Assembly: GCF_000024345.1 (NCBI RefSeq)
Contig: NC_013729.1
Coordinates: 5,456,001-5,520,000, forward strand
Length of the DNA stretch: 64,000 bases
Direction of reading: 5' to 3'
DNA from: Kribbella flavida DSM 17836
GTDB lineage: Bacteria > Actinomycetota > Actinomycetes > Propionibacteriales > Kribbellaceae
Shown: positions 26,362 to 34,885 of the stretch, in pieces
Layout of the letters: every line of letters begins with the position of its first letter
Position numbering within the stretch: position 1 is the stretch's first letter
Notes under the pieces: generated by a model
The model's database searches: none
Told to the model about the DNA's origin: nothing
What the model saw: only the letters and a program-made list of their open reading frames with translations
Program-made: the position numbers and the translations under genes

Positions 26362-27893
26362 GCGGCCGGCTGTGGGGTGTCGGGCTCGGCCCGGGCGACC
26401 CCGAACTGGTGACCGTGAAGGCCGCCCGGCTGATCGGCGCGGCCGACGTGATCGCGTTCCACAGTGCGCGGCACGGCCGGAGCATCGCCCGTTCGGTCGC
26501 CGCGCCGTACCTGCGGGACGGGCAGGTCGAGGAGCACCTGGTCTACCCGCTGACCACCGAGACCACCGACCACCCAGGCGGCTACCAGGGCGCGATGGAC
26601 GACTTCTACGCCGACTGCGCCGCCCGGCTGGCGGCTCATCTGGACGCGGGCCGCGACGTCGTCGTCCTCGCCGAGGGCGATCCGCTGTTCTACGGGTCCT
26701 ACATGCACATGCACAAACGACTCGCCGACCGCTACCCGTGCGAGGTGGTGCCGGGCGTCACCTCGGTCAGCGCCGCCGCGGCCGTGCTCGGCCGGCCGCT
26801 GTGCGAGCGCGACGAGATTCTCACCGTGCTGCCCGGCACTCTGCCGCCGGATGTGCTCGCCGAGCGGCTGCGCTCCACCGACGCCGCCGCGGTGATGAAG
26901 CTCGGGCGCACCTTCGGCAACGTCCGGGAGGCGTTCGAGCTGGCCGGCCGCGCCGACGAGGCCTGGTACGTCGAACGCGCGACCACCGACGCGCAGCGCA
27001 CGGCCCGGCTGGCCGACGTCGATCCGGACTCGGTCCCGTACTTCTCGCTGGCCCTGCTGCCGAGCCCGATGAACACCGCGTTCCAGGCTCCGGCCGTCGC
27101 CGAGGCGACGCCGGGGTCGGTCACCGTGGTCGGCCTCGGCCCGGCGGGTCCGGAGTGGATGACGCCGGAGGTCCGGGCCGCGCTGGCGACCGCCGACGAC
27201 GTGATCGGCTACGGCCCGTACGTCGACCGGCTGCCCGACCGGGCCCGGCAGCGCAAGCACGGCTCGGACAACAAGGTCGAGTCCGAGCGGGCCGCGTTCG
27301 CGCTCGACCTGGCCCGCAAGGGGTCCCGGGTGGTGGTGGTCTCCTCGGGCGACCCGGGCGTCTTCGCCATGGCCAGCGCGGTGACGGAGGTCGCCGCCGA
27401 ACCGGAGTACGCCGATCTGACCGTGCGGGTGCTGCCCGGGATGACCGCTGCGCAGGCGGTCGCCAGCCGGGCCGGTGCCCCGCTCGGTCACGACTACTGC
27501 GTGCTGTCGCTGTCCGACCGGCTCAAGCCCTGGGACGTGATCGCCGCCCGGCTCGGCGCCGCCGCGGCCGCCGACCTGGCCATCGCGATCTACAACCCGG
27601 CCTCGAAGTCGCGCACCTGGCAGGTCGCGGCGACCCGCGACCTGCTGCTCGAGCACCGCTCCCCCGGTACGCCGGTGGTGATCGGCCGCGACGTCGGCGG
27701 CGCGAGCGAGTCGGTCACCATCACCACGCTCGGCGAGCTGGATCCGGCCCAGGTCGACATGCGGTGCCTGCTGCTGATCGGCTCGTCGCAGACGCAGTCG
27801 GTCGATCGCCCGGCCGGCCCGTTGGTGTTCACGCCGCGCCGCTATCCGGACAGTGCACAAGAACTGGTTAACAAGGCCGGCCGCGACGAATGA
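26358..27893 (+). CDS. cobIJ: CobI-CobJ fusion: precorrin-2 C20- and precorrin-3B C17-methyltransferase
   Basis: A 511-aa two-domain enzyme. Residues 1 to about 245 are CobI (GVGLGPGDPELVTVKAARL; AEGDPLFYGSYMHMHKRL; VVPGVTSVSAAAA), which methylates precorrin-2 at C-20. Residues about 250-511 are CobJ (VVGLGPAGPEWMTPEV; SSGDPGVFAMA; VLPGMTAAQAVASRAGAPLGHDY; IYNPASKSR), which contracts the ring with C-17 methylation. Each half has the SAM-binding GDP loop. Fusion of these two is known in actinobacteria. Together with cobG and cobH it catalyses non-consecutive pathway steps; cobK, cobL, cobM and the cobaltochelatase must be elsewhere. Confidence 0.94.
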   Translation: MSGRLWGVGLGPGDPELVTVKAARLIGAADVIAFHSARHGRSIARSVAAPYLRDGQVEEHLVYPLTTETTDHPGGYQGAMDDFYADCAARLAAHLDAGRDVVVLAEGDPLFYGSYMHMHKRLADRYPCEVVPGVTSVSAAAAVLGRPLCERDEILTVLPGTLPPDVLAERLRSTDAAAVMKLGRTFGNVREAFELAGRADEAWYVERATTDAQRTARLADVDPDSVPYFSLALLPSPMNTAFQAPAVAEATPGSVTVVGLGPAGPEWMTPEVRAALATADDVIGYGPYVDRLPDRARQRKHGSDNKVESERAAFALDLARKGSRVVVVSSGDPGVFAMASAVTEVAAEPEYADLTVRVLPGMTAAQAVASRAGAPLGHDYCVLSLSDRLKPWDVIAARLGAAAAADLAIAIYNPASKSRTWQVAATRDLLLEHRSPGTPVVIGRDVGGASESVTITTLGELDPAQVDMRCLLLIGSSQTQSVDRPAGPLVFTPRRYPDSAQELVNKAGRDE

Positions 27894-27947
27894 GCCACTT
27901 CCGACCCGGGTAGAGCCAGCGCAAGGCTGACCATGAGGAGATCAGAA

Positions 27948-28523
27948 GTGGCTCACAGCTACGGCGACCCCGAGCCGGAAGAGCAGTACCAGCGGCCGTC
28001 GTACCGGGGGTTCAAGATCGGGGCCGCCTTCTTCGGCTGGCTGGTCGCGCTGTCGATGACGGTGGTGCTCGCCGTCGTGGTGGCCGCGGTCGTCGGCGGC
28101 GGAAGCTACCTGCTCGACTACACCCAGGTGGACGCCCGGCAGCGGCCGGCCGAGATGGCGCTGATCGCCGCGATCCTGGGGACGCTGGTGCTGACGCTCG
28201 CCTTCTACAGCGGTGGGTACGTCGCCGGCCGGCTCGCCCGGTTCGACGGGAAGCGGCAGGGGTTCGGAGTCTGGCTGCTGTCCGTGCTGTTCCTCATACC
28301 CCTGGCGGGCGTCAGCGGGATGCTGAACGTCTGGTACGACCTGCTCGGGCAGGTGGAGCGCGAGGACCTGCCCTTGCGTACGGGCACTTTGGCGACCAGC
28401 ACCCTCGAGACCGGTGCACTCGTCACCGCGGGTGCGGTCGTCCTGCTCACGTTGGTCTTCGCGGTCCTGGGCGGCAAGGCCGGGCAGCGCTATCACGACA
28501 AGATCGACAGCCTGCTGACCTGA
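27948..28523 (+). CDS. Membrane protein, paralogue of next gene
   Basis: A 191-aa predicted membrane protein. The GTG at 27948 is preceded by AGGAG; an in-frame ATG 15 nt earlier would itself contain that site, so GTG is preferred. An acidic cytosolic N-terminus (DPEPEEQYQRPSYRGFKIG) is followed by about four membrane spans. The motifs SYRGFKIGAAFFGWL, YSGGYVAGRLARFDGKRQGFGVW and GGKAGQRYHDKIDSL recur in the next gene. No known family function; proteins of this shape in actinobacteria are annotated as hypothetical. It follows cobIJ by 54 nt. Confidence 0.8.
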   Translation: MAHSYGDPEPEEQYQRPSYRGFKIGAAFFGWLVALSMTVVLAVVVAAVVGGGSYLLDYTQVDARQRPAEMALIAAILGTLVLTLAFYSGGYVAGRLARFDGKRQGFGVWLLSVLFLIPLAGVSGMLNVWYDLLGQVEREDLPLRTGTLATSTLETGALVTAGAVVLLTLVFAVLGGKAGQRYHDKIDSLLT

Positions 28524-28616
28524 CCGACGGTGACCGGAACTGACTGCGCGCATGCGCCCGTCGCGCGCAGGGTACGGGTTCAGTGCTACGGGGCCGTCCT
28601 TGTGAGGAGAACTGCC

Positions 28617-29285
28617 ATGGTCCAGCACTACCGCGACGACACCGACACCCGGCACCACCGGTTCACCGCCGACCACACCGCCACCGAACCGGTCGTCGAA
28701 GAAGGCCCGGGCCACGACCACCGGCCCGCTCACCGCGCCGACGTCGACACCGCCGTCACCGGCGAGGTGCACCCGGCGTACCGGGGCTTCAAAGGCGGGT
28801 CCGCCTTCTTCGGCTGGCTGATCGCGGTCGGCCTGACCGTCCTGCTGACCGCGATCGTGAGCGCGATCGCCGCGGCGGTCGACTACGCGGTCACCATCGA
28901 CCGGGGCCTGATCGACGAGCAGGCCGGCACGATCGGCATCGTCTCCGGGGCCCTGCTGGTCCTGGTGCTCGCGATCGCCTACTACAACGGCGGGTACGTG
29001 GCCGGCCGGCTGGCCCGGTTCGACGGCGCCCGGCAGGGCTTCGGCGTCTGGGGCATCGGCGTCGCTGTCACCCTGATCGTGGCCGGCATCGGCGCGCTGG
29101 CCGGTTCGCAGTACGACGTGCTCGACCGGGTCGACCTGCCCTCGATCCCGATCGCCGGCGAGGACCTGACCACCGGCGGCCTGATCCTGGCCGCGGCGGT
29201 GCTCGTGGTCACCCTGCTCGCCGCGGTGATCGGCGGCAAGGCCGGCCAGCGCTACCACCACCGCATCGACAACAGCTTCGACTGA
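28617..29285 (+). CDS. Membrane protein, paralogue of preceding gene
   Basis: A 222-aa membrane protein with GAGGAG before its ATG. It matches the preceding protein over the whole membrane part: YRGFKGGSAFFGWL, YYNGGYVAGRLARFDGARQGFGVW and GGKAGQRYHHRID. It differs by a longer His/Asp/Glu-rich cytosolic N-terminus (residues 1-55, with HHRFTADH and GHDHRPAHRAD) that could bind metal. The pair looks like a tandem duplication with divergence. A terminator follows. Confidence 0.8.
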   Translation: MVQHYRDDTDTRHHRFTADHTATEPVVEEGPGHDHRPAHRADVDTAVTGEVHPAYRGFKGGSAFFGWLIAVGLTVLLTAIVSAIAAAVDYAVTIDRGLIDEQAGTIGIVSGALLVLVLAIAYYNGGYVAGRLARFDGARQGFGVWGIGVAVTLIVAGIGALAGSQYDVLDRVDLPSIPIAGEDLTTGGLILAAAVLVVTLLAAVIGGKAGQRYHHRIDNSFD

Positions 29286-29299
29286 TCCGCCCTTGGGTC

Positions 29300-29333
29300 C
29301 GAAGAGCCTGGCGCAGCAGCGCCGGGCTCTTCG
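29300..29333 (+). terminator. Terminator after membrane-protein pair
   Basis: CGAAGAGCC-T-GGCGC (29300-29314) pairs with GCGCC-G-GGCTCTTCG (29319-29333), a 15-bp stem with one T-G pair and a 4-nt loop, 14 nt after the stop codon. Confidence 0.8.
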
Positions 29334-29354
29334 TCCCCGGCCACCGGGAAGAGG

Positions 29355-30473
29355 GTGGTCGGCAGGGACGTTGCAGTGGGTGTGGATACCCGGGTGGTGG
29401 TGATCGGAGCGGGGCAAGCCGGGTTGTCGGCGGCGTACCACCTGGTCCGGATGGGGTTCACGCCGTACGACGAGGTCGTGGTGCTGGACCGGAACCCGGC
29501 GCCGGGCGGCGCGTGGCAGCACCGGTGGGACTCGCTGACCATGGACGACGTGCACGGGATCGCGAACCTGCCGGGCGCGGACGTGCCGCCGAGCATCGGC
29601 GCCGAGCGGGCGAACGAGTTCGTGCCGCGGTACTACGCCGACTACGAGGCCCGGTTCGGGCTGCCGGTGGTGCGACCGGTCGGGGTGCAGAGCGTGCGCG
29701 AGCTGGACGGGCGGTTCTCGCTGAGCACCGACGCCGGGACCTGGACCGCCGACGCGATCGTCAACGCGACCGGGACGTGGAACCGGCCGTTCCTGCCGTG
29801 GTACCCCGGGATCGAGACGTTCCGCGGCCGTCAGCTGCACACCTCGGACTACAACGGCGCCGAGGAGTTCACCGGGCAGCACGTGCTCGTGGTCGGCGGC
29901 GGCGCCTCGGCGGTGCAACTGCTGGCCGAGATCTCGGAGGTCGCGTCGACGACCTGGGTGACCCGGCGGCCACCGGAGTGGCGGACCGACGGGGAGTTCG
30001 GTCCGGAGCTCGGGCGGAAGATCATCGCGAAGGTCGAGCAACGGGTCCGGGCCGGGCTGCCGCCGCGCAGCGTGGTCAGCGTGACCGGGCTGCAGCTGCG
30101 CAAGCAGGAGCAGGCGGCGTACGAGCGTGGGGTCTACACACGGTTGCCGATGTTCGAGCGCATCACCCCCGACGGTGTGGTCTGGGCGGACGGGCGCTCG
30201 CAGCAGGCGGACGCGATCCTGTGGGCGACCGGCTTCCGGGCCGATCTCGCTCACCTCGCACCGTTGCACCTGCGCGAGCCGTCCGGCGGGATCCGGATGG
30301 ACGGGACCCGCACAGTGCTCGACCCGCGCATCCATCTGGTCGGCTACGGGCCGTCGGCCAGCACGATCGGCGGCAACCGCGCCGGCTTCGCGGCCGCCCG
30401 CGAGCTGCGCGACCTGCTCAAGCCGGAACTGGCGCCGGCTCGGTCGTCCAGCGGGGGTGCCGGCGAACGCTGA
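29355..30473 (+). CDS. Flavin-dependent monooxygenase-like oxidoreductase
   Basis: FAD/NADPH oxidoreductase of the flavin-containing monooxygenase type, about 372 aa. FAD binds at VIGAGQAGLSAAYHL (near 16-30) and NADPH at VVGGGASAVQLLAE (near 178-191). LDRNPAPGGAWQHRWDSL and ATGTWNRPFLPWYPG are typical of the YczO/CzcO-like branch. Start uncertain: GTG at 29355, 29376 or 29382; only the last 365 residues are needed for the fold. The 3' end overlaps the opposing MFS gene by 56 bp. Confidence 0.85.
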   Translation: MVGRDVAVGVDTRVVVIGAGQAGLSAAYHLVRMGFTPYDEVVVLDRNPAPGGAWQHRWDSLTMDDVHGIANLPGADVPPSIGAERANEFVPRYYADYEARFGLPVVRPVGVQSVRELDGRFSLSTDAGTWTADAIVNATGTWNRPFLPWYPGIETFRGRQLHTSDYNGAEEFTGQHVLVVGGGASAVQLLAEISEVASTTWVTRRPPEWRTDGEFGPELGRKIIAKVEQRVRAGLPPRSVVSVTGLQLRKQEQAAYERGVYTRLPMFERITPDGVVWADGRSQQADAILWATGFRADLAHLAPLHLREPSGGIRMDGTRTVLDPRIHLVGYGPSASTIGGNRAGFAAARELRDLLKPELAPARSSSGGAGER

Positions 30474-31638
30474 CCGGGACCAGCAGCCCGGCCACCAGGA
30501 AGATCGTGGCCGTCAGCAACCAACCCGGCCAGCCCCAGCTGACCGCGACGACGGTCAGCACGAGCGGCGCGAGCAGGTCGCCGACCTGGTGGCCCATCGC
30601 GTACGCGCCCTGGTACTGACCCTGTCCTCCGGGCGGCGCCAGCTCGAAGCTGATGCCCCAGCCACCGGCCGACTGCAGCATCTCGCCCAGCACGTGGACC
30701 AGCGCCGCGACGATCAGCAGAACGACCGTCAGTGTTCCCGACGTGACATCGGTGATCGCCAGTGCCGCACAGGCGAGCGCCAGCAGCAGTCCGGCCCGGC
30801 GACCGGCTCGCGCCGCTCCGGCCAGCCGCTCGGTTCCCCGCGCGACCCGGATCTGCAGCAGGATCACCGCGGCCGCGTTGACCACCAGCAGGACGGACAC
30901 CAACCAGGTCGGCGCATCCGTCGCGGTCGCCACCCAGAGCGGGATCGCCACCTGCGCCATGGCGTTGTGCATGCTGAGCAGGCCGTCCAGCGCCACGAAG
31001 GCGAGGAACGGCCGGTCCCTCAGCGCTGCCAGACCGGACGGCCCGGCGGCCGAGGGCACTGGCGCGACGCGCGCCATCCGCCAGCGGACGAGCGCGGCGG
31101 TGACCAGGTACGTCGCGGCGTTGGCGAGCAGGGCGACCACGTACACCTCACGCCGGTCCACCGCCAGCACGATCCCGGCCAGCGCCATCCCGACGCCCAT
31201 GCCGATGTTCGTGGTCACCCGCAGCAGGGCCCGCGTCCGCACCCGCTGGTCCGCCGGGACCAGTCCGGCGATCAGCGCACCTTTCGCGCCCCGCTGGCCT
31301 GAGTCAGCGATCGCGGTGACCGCCGCGACCACGACGTACAGGGCGAGAGAGCCGACCTGGGTCAGCGCGGTCATGGTGAGCGCCTGCAGCAGCAGGAAGC
31401 CGACGTACGCACGGTTCGGACCGAGGCGGTCGGCGACGACACCGAGCGGCGTGCTCGCGAGCAGCCCAACCAGTCCGGCCACCGTCAGGCCGAGTCCGAC
31501 CTCGGCGACCGACAGCCCGGCCCCGCGGGTCAGGTACAGCGCGCCCACTGCGGCGTACACGCCGTTGCCGAAGGTGTTGACCAGCGTCGCGACCACCAGC
31601 CGGCGGACCTCGGGCGCAAGGGAAGCAGTCATGGCCAT
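30418..31638 (-). CDS. MFS transporter
   Basis: Major facilitator superfamily permease of 406 aa with about 12 membrane spans. The motif-A region reads GVVADRLGPNRAYVG after the second span, as in drug exporters. It lies 48 nt downstream of an ArsR-type regulator on the same strand, with a perfect 17-bp dyad between them, so it is probably controlled by that regulator and exports a toxic compound. The substrate is unknown. Confidence 0.88.
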   Translation of the reverse strand: MAMTASLAPEVRRLVVATLVNTFGNGVYAAVGALYLTRGAGLSVAEVGLGLTVAGLVGLLASTPLGVVADRLGPNRAYVGFLLLQALTMTALTQVGSLALYVVVAAVTAIADSGQRGAKGALIAGLVPADQRVRTRALLRVTTNIGMGVGMALAGIVLAVDRREVYVVALLANAATYLVTAALVRWRMARVAPVPSAAGPSGLAALRDRPFLAFVALDGLLSMHNAMAQVAIPLWVATATDAPTWLVSVLLVVNAAAVILLQIRVARGTERLAGAARAGRRAGLLLALACAALAITDVTSGTLTVVLLIVAALVHVLGEMLQSAGGWGISFELAPPGGQGQYQGAYAMGHQVGDLLAPLVLTVVAVSWGWPGWLLTATIFLVAGLLVPVSVRRHPRWTTEPAPVPA

Positions 31639-31673
31639 CAGCCAACCGCGCCGGACGTCACCCGGCCGGTGGA

Positions 31674-31690
31674 TTGACGGAATCCGTCAA
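31674..31690 (-). promoter_or_regulatory. 17-bp dyad, candidate operator before the MFS gene
   Basis: TTGACGGA (31674-31681), one central A, then TCCGTCAA (31683-31690): a perfect inverted repeat. It overlaps the stop codon of the regulator gene and lies 36-52 nt upstream of the MFS start. Size and symmetry suit a dimeric winged-helix repressor. Confidence 0.55.
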
Positions 31691-32748
31691 CGCATCACGA
31701 GATCGAGCAGGTCTGTGCCGAGCTGACGCACCACCTGCTCGTCCAGCCGGTACGCGACGAACCGGCCCTGCCGCTCCGCGGTGACCAGCCCGGCGCGGGT
31801 CAGGGCGCGCAGATGGCGAGTGACCTGGGTGGCGTTGAGCCCCCACAGTGTGGCGATCTCCCCGGCCGTTCGTGGTTCGCTGGCTACCGCACGGCACACC
31901 TGCATCCGGTCCGGCGCCGCCAGCGCCTCCAGCCGGCTCCGCACCACCTGAGCCGCCGGTACGCCGGTCCGCTGGGCCGCGGCCGGGTAGATCACCGTCA
32001 ACGGCTCCCCCGGCACCTCGCCGAGAAACAGGTGCGGCGCGATGAAGTTGCTCGGTACCAGCAGCACGGACCGCTCGGCGACGTCGATCCGCTTGTTCTG
32101 CACCTTCTGCACGACGACGCTGTCCGGGTCCCGCGGGTGGACCGCGCCGTCCAGCGTTCGCAGCATCGCCGCCACGCCGTCCCGGGCGGCCAGGTCCCGG
32201 TCCTGCCGGCCTCGCGCGGCCAGCTGGTCCCGGGACTCGCTCCACACCTCCGCGAACCACTCGTGCCAGCAGGCGTCGAGCAGTGCCAGGAACCGGGCGA
32301 CCGGCTCGGCCGGAGCGGTCAGCAGCGACTCCACCAGCGCTCCGACCTCCTGTCCCCGGCTACGTGCCCAGCGGCGTACAGCGTCGGTGTCGGTGGTCCT
32401 GGTGCTCAGCGGACGACCGCGCAACGGCCGGACGAGCTCAGCGGCGAGTTCCTCCGGCGGTCGGGCGCGGAGAGTCGCCAACTCGTCCTGCCAGGTCGGG
32501 AGGCCCGTTGCCGGACTGGTCGCGAAGAAGCGGGCGCGGACGGCGCGAACCGTCCAGGTCCAGGCGGTCAGTTCCTCGCACAGCTGCTGCGGCATCCGGT
32601 CGCGCAGCTCGGCGGCCCACTCGGTGCGGTCGTGGTGCCGTGGCTCGGCCAGCACGTGCAGAGCACAGCCAAGCTCGATCAGCGGCGACGCGACGTGCCG
32701 GATCCGCTCGGGGTCGAGCCGGCTGAGCCCAGCGAGAACGGTTGGCAC
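31687..32748 (-). CDS. ArsR-family regulator with DUF5937-type N-terminus
   Basis: Transcription regulator of 353 aa, GTG start. The first 260 residues are a helical/beta domain of the DUF5937 kind (RFLALLDACWHEWFAEVW; RSVLLVPSNFIAPHLFLGEVPG) found in actinobacterial ArsR-like proteins; its ligand is unknown. The C-terminal 80 residues form an ArsR winged helix: RMQVCRAVASEPRTAGEIATLWGLNATQVTRHLRALTRAGLV. No cysteine metal site is visible, so it is not a classic metal sensor. It is transcribed with the MFS gene. The 170-bp palindromic element begins 30 nt upstream of its start codon. Confidence 0.85.
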   Translation of the reverse strand: MPTVLAGLSRLDPERIRHVASPLIELGCALHVLAEPRHHDRTEWAAELRDRMPQQLCEELTAWTWTVRAVRARFFATSPATGLPTWQDELATLRARPPEELAAELVRPLRGRPLSTRTTDTDAVRRWARSRGQEVGALVESLLTAPAEPVARFLALLDACWHEWFAEVWSESRDQLAARGRQDRDLAARDGVAAMLRTLDGAVHPRDPDSVVVQKVQNKRIDVAERSVLLVPSNFIAPHLFLGEVPGEPLTVIYPAAAQRTGVPAAQVVRSRLEALAAPDRMQVCRAVASEPRTAGEIATLWGLNATQVTRHLRALTRAGLVTAERQGRFVAYRLDEQVVRQLGTDLLDLVMR

Positions 32749-32777
32749 TCATCGCCTCCGCAGCGCAGTCCGCACGC

Positions 32778-32947
32778 CTAGGACATGTCTGACCGTTCCC
32801 TGCAGTTGCGAGCAGGTGCCCGGTGCGGTAGCTCGGCGTGCTGGAGTGAAGGCCTCGATGTCTTTCCATCGTGGCCTTTGCTCCAGTGCGGCGAGGTGCC
32901 GTGCCGGGTGCCGCGCAGCACGCAGGGAACGGTCAGACATGTCCTAG
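32778..32947. mobile_element. 170-bp palindromic (MITE-like) element
   Basis: The ends are a perfect 26-bp inverted repeat (32778-32803 and 32922-32947) beginning CTAGGACATGTCTGACC. The interior continues the symmetry: 32841-32860 pairs with 32867-32886 with 17 Watson-Crick and 2 G-T matches around loop TCTTTC, and 32815-32840 is largely complementary to the opposite arm with recurrent TG opposite TG. Both ends carry CTAG, which could be a 4-bp target duplication as made by IS5-type elements. No transposase is encoded. The right CTAG supplies the stop codon of the GyrI-like gene. Alternative: a structured RNA or terminator. Confidence 0.65.
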
Positions 32948-33417
32948 TCCTTCAGCCGGAAGAGCAGCTCGGTGTCCCAGTCGTTCAGGTCCGGCACCTC
33001 GTCCGGGTCGGAGTGGTAGACCTCCAGCCGGCACCCCCAGTTGTTGCCGTCGGCGTCCCACTGCAGCCCCTCCTGCTCGGCCCAGGCCAGCAGGTCGCCG
33101 GTCACCTGCAGCAGCCCGTCCGGATGCCCGTGGTGAGTGACCCTGGCGTACCGCCCGGCCGGCAGCACGCCCGCGACGATCTCCCCATCGGCTTGCTGCG
33201 CCTCTGCCACCGGCACGCCCAGCTCGATCACCAGGCCAGCCTCCATGTCCACCACGTCGTACTTGAAGAAGACCGCCCCGGCCGGCTCGACGCCCCGCTG
33301 CGCGAGCCAGTCGAACACCTCGTCACCGCGCTCCGCGAAGGCCCCGATCTCGGTCATCCGCACGGTCGCCTTCACCGCGACGTACGGCTGTTCGTCCCGC
33401 TCGACGATCTCCGGCAT
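32944..33417 (-). CDS. GyrI-like/effector-binding-domain protein
   Basis: A stand-alone GyrI-like (SOUL/AraC effector-binding) domain protein of 157 aa, start MPEIVERDEQPYVAVKATV. The pattern GAVFFKYDVVDMEAGLVIELGVPVAE and LPAGRYARVTHHGHPDGL with the acidic pocket (NWGCRLEVYHSDPDEVPDLN) is the family signature. These domains bind small, often cationic or toxic molecules. Its last codon and TAG stop lie within the terminal repeat of the palindromic element. Confidence 0.88.
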   Translation of the reverse strand: MPEIVERDEQPYVAVKATVRMTEIGAFAERGDEVFDWLAQRGVEPAGAVFFKYDVVDMEAGLVIELGVPVAEAQQADGEIVAGVLPAGRYARVTHHGHPDGLLQVTGDLLAWAEQEGLQWDADGNNWGCRLEVYHSDPDEVPDLNDWDTELLFRLKD

Positions 33418-33580
33418 GACTCACCCCTCCTGGTCGGATCACCACATCCTGCCTGATGCGAGCCGCCAGGCGCCGGACGGTCAGGATCGTGGTCGACGGG
33501 ATGCGCTGAGCCGGGGATTGCCGTGCGCGGCTTTCAGGCGTGTACTGCTGGTGGATGACTGCAGCGGGGAAGTGGTGGCG

Positions 33581-34885
33581 GTGTTGCGGAGCAAGGTTCT
33601 GCTGGTGGTCGGCGCGCTGGTGAGTGGGGCGCTGCTGGTCGGGACGAGCGGGTCGGCGGTGGCCGAGCCGGCGACGGTGGTGGCGTACCCCGGGGGCGCC
33701 TCGTCGACCCGGTACAACGGCTGGGCGTTCGACACCTGTACGGCGCCGACGGTCGCGCAGATGTCGGCGTGGAAGGCGTCGCCGTACCGGGCGGTCGGCA
33801 TCTACATCGGCGGCGGGAACCGGAGCTGCAAGCAACCGCAACTGACGGCCGGCTGGGTCAGCACGGTGACGAAGATGGGCTGGCGGCTCATCCCGATCTA
33901 CCTGGGCTGGCAGGCGCCCTGCACGCACCGGACGACCGCGCTGAAGATGTCCGGCTCGACAGCGACCGCGGCCTCGCAAGCCAGAGGATCCGCCGCGGAC
34001 GCGGTCACGAAGGCCAGAGCACTCGGGCTGATCGGTGGTAGTGCGATCTACGGCGACATGGAGCACTACGACCTCGGCAACAGCAGCTGCCGGGCCGCAG
34101 TACTGAGCTATCTGTCCGCATGGACGAAAGAGCTCCACCGGCACGGGTACCTGTCCGCCGTCTACGCGCACCAGGACAGCGGAGCGCGGCATCTGGCCGA
34201 GGTCTACAACAGCACGGCGTACGCCCGGCCGGACGCGCTGTGGATCGCCCGGTGGGACAAGAAGACCGGACTGTTCAACTGGCCGACGGTGAACAACGCC
34301 TACTGGGCTTCCGGTCAGCGGGCCAAGCAGTACTGGGGCGACCACAACGAGACGTACGGCGGGGTGACGCTCAACATCGACAGCGACCGCTTCGACGCGC
34401 CGGTGGGGTCGGTGGGCTTCGCCTACTCGGCCACGACCAGGCTCAGCGCACGCAGCGGACCGTCGACCAGCTACCCGGTCGTCGCGACGTACGCCGCCGG
34501 CGCGAGCCTGCGCGTCGTCTGCCAGACCTACGGCCCGAAGGTCGGTACCACCACCGTCTGGAACAAGCTGACCTCAGGCGCGTACGTCACCGACTACTAC
34601 GTCAGCACGCCGTCCAACACGACGTACTCCTACCCCGTGCCCGGTTGCTCGCAGGCCTACCAGACCACCACGTCCCTGACCAAACGCAGCGGCCCCGGTA
34701 CGTCGTACTCGGCGAAGGGCACACTGCCCAGCGGGTCGCTCGCGTGGATCACCTGCCAGCGGTCCGGCTCCAAGGTGGGCACCACCGCGGTCTGGAACCG
34801 GCTGACCGACGGCACCTACGTCACCGACTACTACGTCGCCACCGCCAGCAACACGACCTTCACCGCCGCCGTCCGGCGCTGCTGA
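33581..34885 (+). CDS. Secreted DUF1906 glycoside-hydrolase-like protein with two SH3-like repeats
   Basis: Exported protein of 434 aa. The GTG at 33581 is chosen because GGGGA lies about 10 nt upstream. Signal peptide residues 1-27 (VLLVVGALVSGALLVGTSGSAVA). Residues 30-280 match the DUF1906 (Rv2525c-like) barrel, with GWAFDTCTAPTVAQMSAW, GIYIGGGN, LIPIYLGWQAP and IYGDMEHYD carrying the acidic site. Two C-terminal SH3-like repeats of about 70 residues follow, each with RSGP-TSY and a YVTDYYV ending. The layout suggests a cell-wall hydrolase that anchors on peptidoglycan. It ends exactly where the opposing helY gene ends. Confidence 0.85.
   Translation: MLRSKVLLVVGALVSGALLVGTSGSAVAEPATVVAYPGGASSTRYNGWAFDTCTAPTVAQMSAWKASPYRAVGIYIGGGNRSCKQPQLTAGWVSTVTKMGWRLIPIYLGWQAPCTHRTTALKMSGSTATAASQARGSAADAVTKARALGLIGGSAIYGDMEHYDLGNSSCRAAVLSYLSAWTKELHRHGYLSAVYAHQDSGARHLAEVYNSTAYARPDALWIARWDKKTGLFNWPTVNNAYWASGQRAKQYWGDHNETYGGVTLNIDSDRFDAPVGSVGFAYSATTRLSARSGPSTSYPVVATYAAGASLRVVCQTYGPKVGTTTVWNKLTSGAYVTDYYVSTPSNTTYSYPVPGCSQAYQTTTSLTKRSGPGTSYSAKGTLPSGSLAWITCQRSGSKVGTTAVWNRLTDGTYVTDYYVATASNTTFTAAVRRC

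Noticed and set aside
33418..33580. Possible extension of the DUF1906 gene to an earlier start
   Set aside because: The upstream in-frame residues lack signal-peptide character and the GTG at 33581 has a good ribosome-binding site directly before a proper signal peptide.
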